Assembly (NCBI GenBank): GCA_031002005.1
Contig: CM061919.1
Span: forward strand, 14,703,687 to 14,767,686
Reading direction: 5' to 3'
Source: Vandiemenella viatica
Taxonomy: Eukaryota > Arthropoda > Insecta > Orthoptera > Morabidae
Length of the DNA: 64,000 bases
Of this stretch, positions 58,000-64,000 are shown piece by piece. Positions within the stretch are counted from its first letter, which is position 1; each line of letters starts with the position of its first letter. Below the pieces are notes generated by a model. It was not told where the DNA came from. It searched no databases and worked only from the letters and a program-made list of their open reading frames with translations. Made by a program: the position numbers and the translations under genes.

Positions 58000-58693
58000 C
58001 TTGATTCCATATTTTAAGCGGTTTCCCGCAGTCACCTAGTCGAATGCCGGGATGGTCCACAATATCCGCATCCTAGGCTACACATTTCACACACAAAAAT
58101 ACACAAATCGTTCACCAAACAAGTTATACTATTCGCATACAGATGGCAACACAAACTTTCCAGAAATATGTTAAAAGCCTTGGATCTCAGAATTTCTGTT
58201 TTGAAACTCAGGCAGGCAAAATGCCCTCCCACCATGTCATGTAAAGGAAAACTCTCTCATAGTTCTTCAAAGCAAAAAAAGAAGAAATTTCTTGTATATT
58301 GAAAGTGCTTGTGCTGGCATCTGATGTTTCATGAGGAGATGTTGATAGTTAACAAAACAGTGCGTCAGTGGCCTCTTCAGCGCTGACAAAGACTGATTAC
58401 AGAGAGTAATATTGAAATAGACAGTGGAGTACATCGGAAACTGACTTCTCTCAATGTGTCACCTTTTACCTAAACAAACACTGAAACATACAGTCATTTA
58501 CCTATGTTCTTCAGAAACAAGATGAATATCGATGAGCAATAGTTTGAATACCTCATTGAAAAATTTGCGTTTGTCAGGAAAAGTATGCCCCGAAACATAA
58601 AAGGTAGGAATGATGGATTGGAGAACCAAAATTGCCATATATCGAAAAGCAAAATGCGAGCATGTGCAGTGATAGTAATGATGATAAAGCGTA

Positions 58694-58894
58694 TTCGGGA
58701 GGACGGCGGTTCTAATCCCCGTCCGGACATCCAGATTTGGGTTTTCCATGGTTTCCTCAAATCACTCCAGGTGAATGCCGGGATGCTTCCTTCAAAAGGC
58801 CAAGGCCGAATTCCTTCCCATTCCTTGCCCCCCATCCTTTCTCATCTCTAAAGACCTCGCTGTTGAGAGACGTTAAGCAGTTTAAAAAAAAACG
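58694..58894 (+). mobile_element. 5'-truncated SINE, family 1 (tail type A), perfect 11-bp TSD
   Basis: Begins at ttcgggaggacggcggttct, downstream of the A box, and runs through the B box (ggttctaatcc, 58708-58718), core and tail (ctctaaagacctcgctgttg, agacgttaagcag) to an A run. The repeat gataaagcgta flanks it exactly (58683-58693 and 58895-58905). The truncation therefore happened at insertion, as in LINE-type target-primed reverse transcription. Confidence 0.95.
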
Positions 58895-58905
58895 ATAAAG
58901 CGTAA

Positions 58906-59665
58906 CATTTACTGATAAAGCTGAAACCTCACGGAGTAGGGGAGAGAGTGTCCTTTAATCATTTGAACAATCTAGCAAGAAAAGATGAAGATGTTGAATA
59001 TGACTTCTCAAAAGTGATCAAAAAAGCAAATAAAACTTTAAAAAGTTTGCACAATCATAGTATCTCCAGGAGAAACAATATATATAACTCTTGAACACAA
59101 AGGTAAAAGGTGCCTTGTGTATCTCCAATTGCATAAACTACAACTCTTTTCTTGTACCAAATTATAAATGTAAGACTGCCTGAAGGTATTTGGATTGAAG
59201 AACTGTGTTTATTTACAAATAATCAGCCAATATTTGCTCCAGCCAACCGGAACAAATGAATTCTTACTAGTTATGTAATGCAGAAGCCAAATAGAGCAGT
59301 GGAAATTCACTGCTGTATTAGAATTATTAAGAGCCCCAAAAGGTGTGAACACGCAAGCCATCCGTGGGAACCAATTGCTTAAAACAAGAATTTGAAACTT
59401 GCTATTAATTCGGAGATAATGAAGATATACGACACAGAAATGAAGAAACAGAAGCAATTCCTGATCGCTTCATGATTCGTAGGAGGGGAAAGGAATTAGT
59501 GAATCAACCAGTCTACGCCACCGGAGCTTTCCGGTATATTTCACGTAAAGCACATGAATCTAACTTTACCGTAACTAAAGGACATATTTATTGCCGGCTT
59601 GTTGTTTGACTATAGAAAATGTAACAAGTAAAGACTGATTGCAACCTGAAAACGGAAATAATGAA

Positions 59666-59722
<57 letters not shown>

Positions 59723-59768
59723 CCAGGAAATAATAGGAGCTAAGTAGCGAATGGATTTACAAAAAAAG
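58906..59768. other. AT-rich non-coding DNA ending in (AT)n
   Basis: No gene. An uninterrupted (AT)n microsatellite of about 50 bases lies at 59669-59720. Confidence 0.5.
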
Positions 59769-59996
59769 ATAGCGAAATGAACCACCACTTACCAAAGATG
59801 ATAGTATCATGGAGTGAACGCATAAAAAACACCAGAAAAAACAATGAATATTTCGGGACTTGGCCCTTCGTCAATTGCGTTCTGTTGACGAAGGGCTAAG
59901 TTCCGAGATATTCATTTTTTTCCTGTTTTTGAGTTCTTTTTATGTGTTCACTCCACGAAACCATCTTCTAAGGTAAGTGGTGGCTCATTTCGTTAT
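59769..59996. mobile_element. Foldback MITE / long hairpin
   Basis: Left arm atagcgaaatgaaccaccac... (59769-59874) pairs with right arm ...gtggctcatttcgttatcc (59885-59996), leaving a 10-base loop. The inner stem is cttcgtcaa / ttgacgaag. Shared inner landmarks include gggacttggcccttcg and its inverted partner cgaagggctaagttcc. Arms are about 105-110 bases with scattered mismatches. TA microsatellite sits just outside both sides. No coding capacity. Confidence 0.85.
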
Positions 59997-60744
59997 CCTT
60001 TATATATATATACCCGTTTGTATGTACAAGTAAAAATTATTGGAGTTCAGAGAATGAACTGGGAGATTTTTCTCATGTAAAAAATAAAAAAAACTAATTT
60101 CGTACGTTTTAATATCTGAAATAGGAGTCATAATGTTCTGCTTTACCTCGACTAGGATCACAGGATTAACAAATTTCGCAATGTTGGGCCAACATCATTG
60201 CGTATGGCGTGTACTGTTGAATATTCATTTCCACGTCAACAATTTTCAATAGAACTACATTTTGCTTACATCACACAACCACTTAAGACCACAGTGGTAT
60301 TAATTCAGCACAAGGAAAAACTAAAAAAAAGGAAACTATTCGAAGTGTTGGCAGTTACTAGCACAAAAGTTTCTACATCAACAATATTTTGAAACTTTTA
60401 ATTCACCATAGGTGCGGAAAGAAATGGCTTTTCTTCATCTAATTGTTCTGTTGTTACAGATACATTGTTCTTATTGTTCCCCCGCATTAAAGTGCATGAT
60501 TATGGCGGTGTATATACATCAAGATCAGAAAATCGAATAGCTGAAAGTCATAATAATAAAAAAAACCTCTCAATGTAGTTGGTAACAGGGGAATTAACGG
60601 ATCCAACAATGCCTAAGGGAACTTCTTCTGAAGGATTAACCCGGATTTGGTAAAAAAGAATAAAATTCACGCCTAAACAAAATCGACAACACTACTTTTG
60701 TTTAACGTATCTACTATTCTCATAGCTTATTTTTACCGCATAAG
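59997..60744. other. AT-rich non-coding DNA
   Basis: Starts with a short TA run. The frame at 60198-60392 is not recognisable. Confidence 0.45.
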
Positions 60745-60764
60745 GCCTTTCCATTGGATGACTT

Positions 60765-60930
60765 CTATGTCATCAAGGTCTGGAGAGAAAGCACTTGTGC
60801 CACATAACCTTTTGCATTCGTCTACAGTGATTTCAGGAATCCACGAAAAACTGAAATCAGGATGACGAGACAGCAATCGAGCTCTTCCCCTCAGACATAC
60901 GCCGCATCTGGTCTGCGTTTCGTTCCCTGA
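60765..60930 (-). mobile_element. SINE family 1, heavily decayed copy
   Basis: On the + strand, ttgcattcgtctacagtgat, ttcaggaatccacgaaaaac and tgaaatcaggatgacgag follow the order of the minus-strand family 1 core and head. The B box is lost. Confidence 0.55.
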
Positions 60931-60935
60931 CACGC

Positions 60936-61264
60936 AGTAGTACCAGTTCCAACATACATCGCACGTACCTTCAGATATTGCTGATGAATATCGATGCTAA
61001 CAAAAGCAGGCTAGGGAGTGACATAAAATTTACCTGTCATAGTAAATTACTATTTTCAGTATCAATTATTGTAATTAGAAGCAAATTGTTAGTATCAAAG
61101 CACAGAATGAACCTTCCCATCCTCAAACAGGTGAAAACCATCAAGCCAAAAATAAAGCTAGTCTAAAACTACTTTAAAGAAGTAGTGGCGAATATTACTA
61201 TCACGATTTATTGGCATGAATTTGTTTTAATTTGAACCAGCAAAACTTTAATTTTTATCAGCAT
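60936..61264. other. Short AT-rich spacer before the RTE tail
   Basis: Nothing recognised. The short + frame 60978-61166 is not convincing. Confidence 0.45.
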
Positions 61265-61281
61265 TTTTTGTTTTTTTTTTT

Positions 61282-61326
<45 letters not shown>

Positions 61327-62279
61327 CGTCAGTCTTTAGACTGGTTTGATGCAATCCTCCATCCCTTCCTATCCTGTGCTAACCTCTTCATTTCTACATA
61401 CCCCTTACAATCCACGTCCTCAATTATCTGCTTCATATATTCTAATCTCTGTCTACCTCTGACAGTTCTTACCTTCGACTGTTCCCTCCACTAACAAATT
61501 AACCAATCCAGCATGTCTCAAAATATGACCTACAAGCCTGTCTCTTCTTCCTGTAAGCTTCTTCCATAAACTTCTTTTCTCACCCATCATTTCCAAAACT
61601 CGTTCATTTCTTACTTTGTCCTGTCCACCTAATTTTCAGCATTCTTCTGTAGCACCACATTTCAAATGCTTCAAGTTTTCTTTCTTTCCGGTATTCCTAA
61701 GTCCATGTTTCGCTACCGTAAAGTGCTGTGCTCCACACATAGAGTTTTAAGAAGTTCTTTCTAATTCCTAGATCAATATTTGAAACTAAAAGGTTTCTCT
61801 TTTTCATGAAGGCTCTTTTTACTAATGCTATTCTGCTTTTAACATCATTCCTGCTTCGGCCATCGGTTGTAATTTTTGCTTCCCAAGTTAACAGAACTCA
61901 CTCTCTTCTCCTATCGCATCAGATCCTATTTTTATATTTAATCTGCTAGTATTGGTGTCATTTCTGCTACATTTCATCACTTTTGTCTTACTTTGATTTA
62001 TATTCAGTCCGAAATCTTCCTTCAGTATTTTGTTCATGCCATTCAATAACTTCTCAATATCCTCAGCTCTCTCTGCTAATAAGACAATGTCGTCAGCAAA
62101 TCGTAGCATACTGATTTTTTCTCCCTGAAAACTTATGCCACATGGAATTTTTTTTTGACTTTCTTCATTGCTTCTTCTACATACAAGTTGAATATTAACG
62201 AGGATAGACTACAACCTTGTCTCACACCCTTTTTAACTGATGCATGTCTCTCGTGATTCTCTACTTTTATCACAGCCAC

Positions 62280-63401
62280 TTATATAGCTTTATAGAGGAT
62301 TCTTCTATCTCGATACTTTAGACCTGACGTCTTTAAAATATTGAACATCTTGTCCCACCTAACATTATCAAAAGCTTTTTCTAAATCAACAAATGCCATA
62401 AAAGTATCTTTGTTTTTCTTGATCCGCCCTTCAAGTATTAATCTTAAAGACAGAATTGCTTCCCTTGTACCGCGATTTTTCCTAAACCCAAACTGATCTT
62501 CACCTACTATCTCTTCTACTACCCTTTCCATCCTTCTGTATATTATTCTGGTCAGTAATTTTGAAGCATGTGATGTTAGACTAATTGTGCGATAATTCTC
62601 ACATTTGTCAGCTTGTGCTTTCTTTGGAAGTGTGAAGATGATATTTTTATTAAAATCATTTGGAATTTCTCCTGTTTCATAACTTTTTGATATCAGCTTG
62701 AATAATCTTTCGATTCCTTCCTCTCCTAGAGATTTAAGAAGTTCTGCAGGGATCTCATCAATTCCAACTGCCTTATTTGCTTTCAAGTCATTCAGAGCTT
62801 TATTAAATTCTGTCCGCAAAACAGGATCTCCTAAGTCATCCATGTCGACATCGCCTTCCTTTTCCAATACACTATTGTTCAAGTCATCCCCAACATACAG
62901 TTTCTCAATGTATTCCTTCCATCTGTTAGCTCTATCTTCTGACCTTAAAAGAGGTTTCCCATCGGCAGCTTTAATGTTCATACCTCTTTTATTCATTTCT
63001 CCAAAATTCTGTTTGATCTTTCTATATGCAACATCTACTTTTCCTGCAACCATTTCCTTCTCTACTTCTTCACACTTTTCTTGTAGCCATTTTTCTTTTT
63101 CTATTTTGCATTTCCTATTTATTTGATTTCTAAATTGCCTGTACTGCTCTTTTCCTGCTTCATCCTGAGCATTTTTGTACCTTCTCCTCTGATCGATCAG
63201 CTGCAAAATTTCTTTTGTGATCCAAGGTTTTCGGGCAGCTTGTTCCCTAAGGCGTAAGGTTTCTTTGCCAGCTTTCATTATTTCGGTCTTTAATGCACTC
63301 CATTCGTCCTCGGTTGAGCTCCTTTCACAGTTAATTCTTAGACCTAAGTCTACCATTTCTGCAAATTTTTCTCTTGTGCTAGATTGTTTCAGTTTATTCA
63401 C
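62280..63401 (-). pseudogene. Linker and N-terminal RT half of the RTE element
   Basis: A 373-codon minus frame, the longest in the window. It includes STEDEWSALKTEIMKAGKET, PWITKEILQLIDQRRR, KAVGIDEIPAELLK, TISLTSHASKLLTRI, FGFRKNRGTREAILS and FVDLEKAFDNVRW (RT motif A). It stops at YKAI because about 7 nt are missing where the copy at 6.05 kb reads YKLYKNQVAV. Motifs B and C continue in other frames to the left. Confidence 0.88.
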
Positions 63402-63973
63402 TTCCAGTCTGACTGCTTATGCTGCTTCCTTATTCGCTTGAATTTCAGCCTGCACTTCATTACTATCAAATTATGGTCCGAGTCTATGTCTGCTCCTGGG
63501 TACGCTTTACAGTCTAGAACTTGATTCCTGAATCTCTGTTTGACCATGATGTAATCTAGTTGATATCTGCCTGTATCCCCAGGACGATTCCAGGTGTATA
63601 TCCTTCTTGCATGGTTCTTAAACAGTGTGTTCGCCACTACTAGCTTATATCTTTCACAAAATTCTAGCAACCTGCTTCCTCGCTCATTTCTTTCTCCTAG
63701 ACCAAAACTTCCTACAGTATTCCCCTCTTTTCCTTCTCCCACTATTGCATTCCAATCACCCATGATTATTAGATTTTCCTCCCCTTTCACGTATTGGATT
63801 AATTCTTCAATTTCAGCGTATATTTTTTCTATTTCTTCGTCATCTTCCTGTGACGTTGGCATATATACTTGTACTAATGTGGTTGGGACGGGCTTAGTTT
63901 CTAACCTCATCAAAATAATCCTGTCACTAAATTGTTCATAATAACTAACCCGTTTCCCTACTTTCTTGTTCAT
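63398..63973 (-). pseudogene. APE-type endonuclease domain of the RTE element (C-terminal part)
   Basis: The 191-codon minus frame carries the exonuclease-endonuclease-phosphatase fold signature: VQVYMPTSQ, IIMGDWNAIVG, RIYTWNRPGDTGRYQLDYI and DSDHNLIVMK. GDWN and SDH are the conserved active-site motifs of APE-like LINE endonucleases, which nick the target and prime reverse transcription. Ends at a stop one base out of frame with the RT part. Confidence 0.88.
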
Positions 63974-64000
63974 TACAAATCCTACACCAGTGACTCCATT

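Larger units (their letters stand above)
61265..64000 (-). mobile_element. RTE-type LINE, near full-length, runs off the window edge
   Basis: Minus strand, with its A tail shown as T run at 61265-61321. From the right edge: APE-like endonuclease (GDWNAIVGEG near 63755 and SDHNLIV near 63470 are catalytic-region motifs), ending QHKQSDWK. Then comes a linker of about 130 residues (VNKLKQSSTREKFAEM onward). RT has LTRIIYRRMERVVEEIVGED, FVDLEKAFDNV (about 62370) and RFADDIVLL (about 62080-62105), followed by a C-terminal block to the conserved 3' end. Several single-base indels break the frame (near 63400, 62285, 61900 and at the ETWT block near 61710), so this copy is probably dead. The start of the element lies beyond 64000. 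Confidence 0.92.

Noticed and set aside
59769..59996. MicroRNA precursor
   Set aside because: The arms are far too long for a simple miRNA hairpin; a foldback MITE fits better.

Overview
This window reads as nuclear genomic DNA from an arthropod, almost certainly an insect and perhaps a polyneopteran (cockroach, termite, stick insect or orthopteran type). The grounds are AT-rich sequence with no operons or Shine-Dalgarno sites, long homopolymers and microsatellites, many decayed non-LTR retrotransposons, several tRNA-derived SINE families with target-site duplications, Tc1/mariner relics, and one intron-containing low-complexity insect cuticle protein gene. The lineage guess comes from the look of the repeats and is not proven by any single gene.

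Only one host protein-coding gene is well supported. It is a two-exon cuticle protein gene on the + strand. It has a TATA box at 33086-33090, a 12-nt first coding exon (33142-33153, MFKL), a 3.85 kb intron, and a second exon (37006-37257) encoding the rest of the signal peptide and a mature chain built of YAAP-type repeats. An AATAAA signal lies at 37338. The predicted product is an 87-residue secreted protein with no Rebers-Riddiford chitin-binding domain.

The rest is mobile-element sediment. At 0-7 kb are SINEs, a Tc1 relic, a decayed LINE (3.2-4.7 kb) and a 5'-truncated RTE-type LINE (5.4-7.0 kb). At 7-20 kb are two degenerate tandem arrays with about 165-bp periods (7.1-7.7 and 13.6-14.6 kb), five SINE copies and otherwise plain AT-rich DNA. 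At 20.9-24.6 kb are a mariner-derived foldback bounded by TA and a 990-bp element bounded by TAA with a PIF/Harbinger-like remnant. At 26-33 kb are another SINE, a repeat with CCCGCGA ends, a solo transposon terminus and long T runs. From 33 to 37.3 kb is the cuticle gene. At 41-46 kb are a LINE, two RTE fragments, a SINE with a perfect 11-bp duplication and a Tc1 pseudogene. At 52-54.5 kb is a packed LINE/RTE/SINE nest. At 56-61 kb are more SINE and transposase fragments and a 228-bp hairpin MITE. From 61.3 kb to the right edge lies the best-preserved RTE LINE, on the minus strand, with a roughly 55-base A tail.

No prokaryotic-style system, CRISPR array, rRNA or free-standing tRNA gene was found. 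The points most worth a second look are the mariner and Harbinger rearrangements, the SINE families with interchangeable heads and tails, and the cuticle gene split inside its signal peptide.
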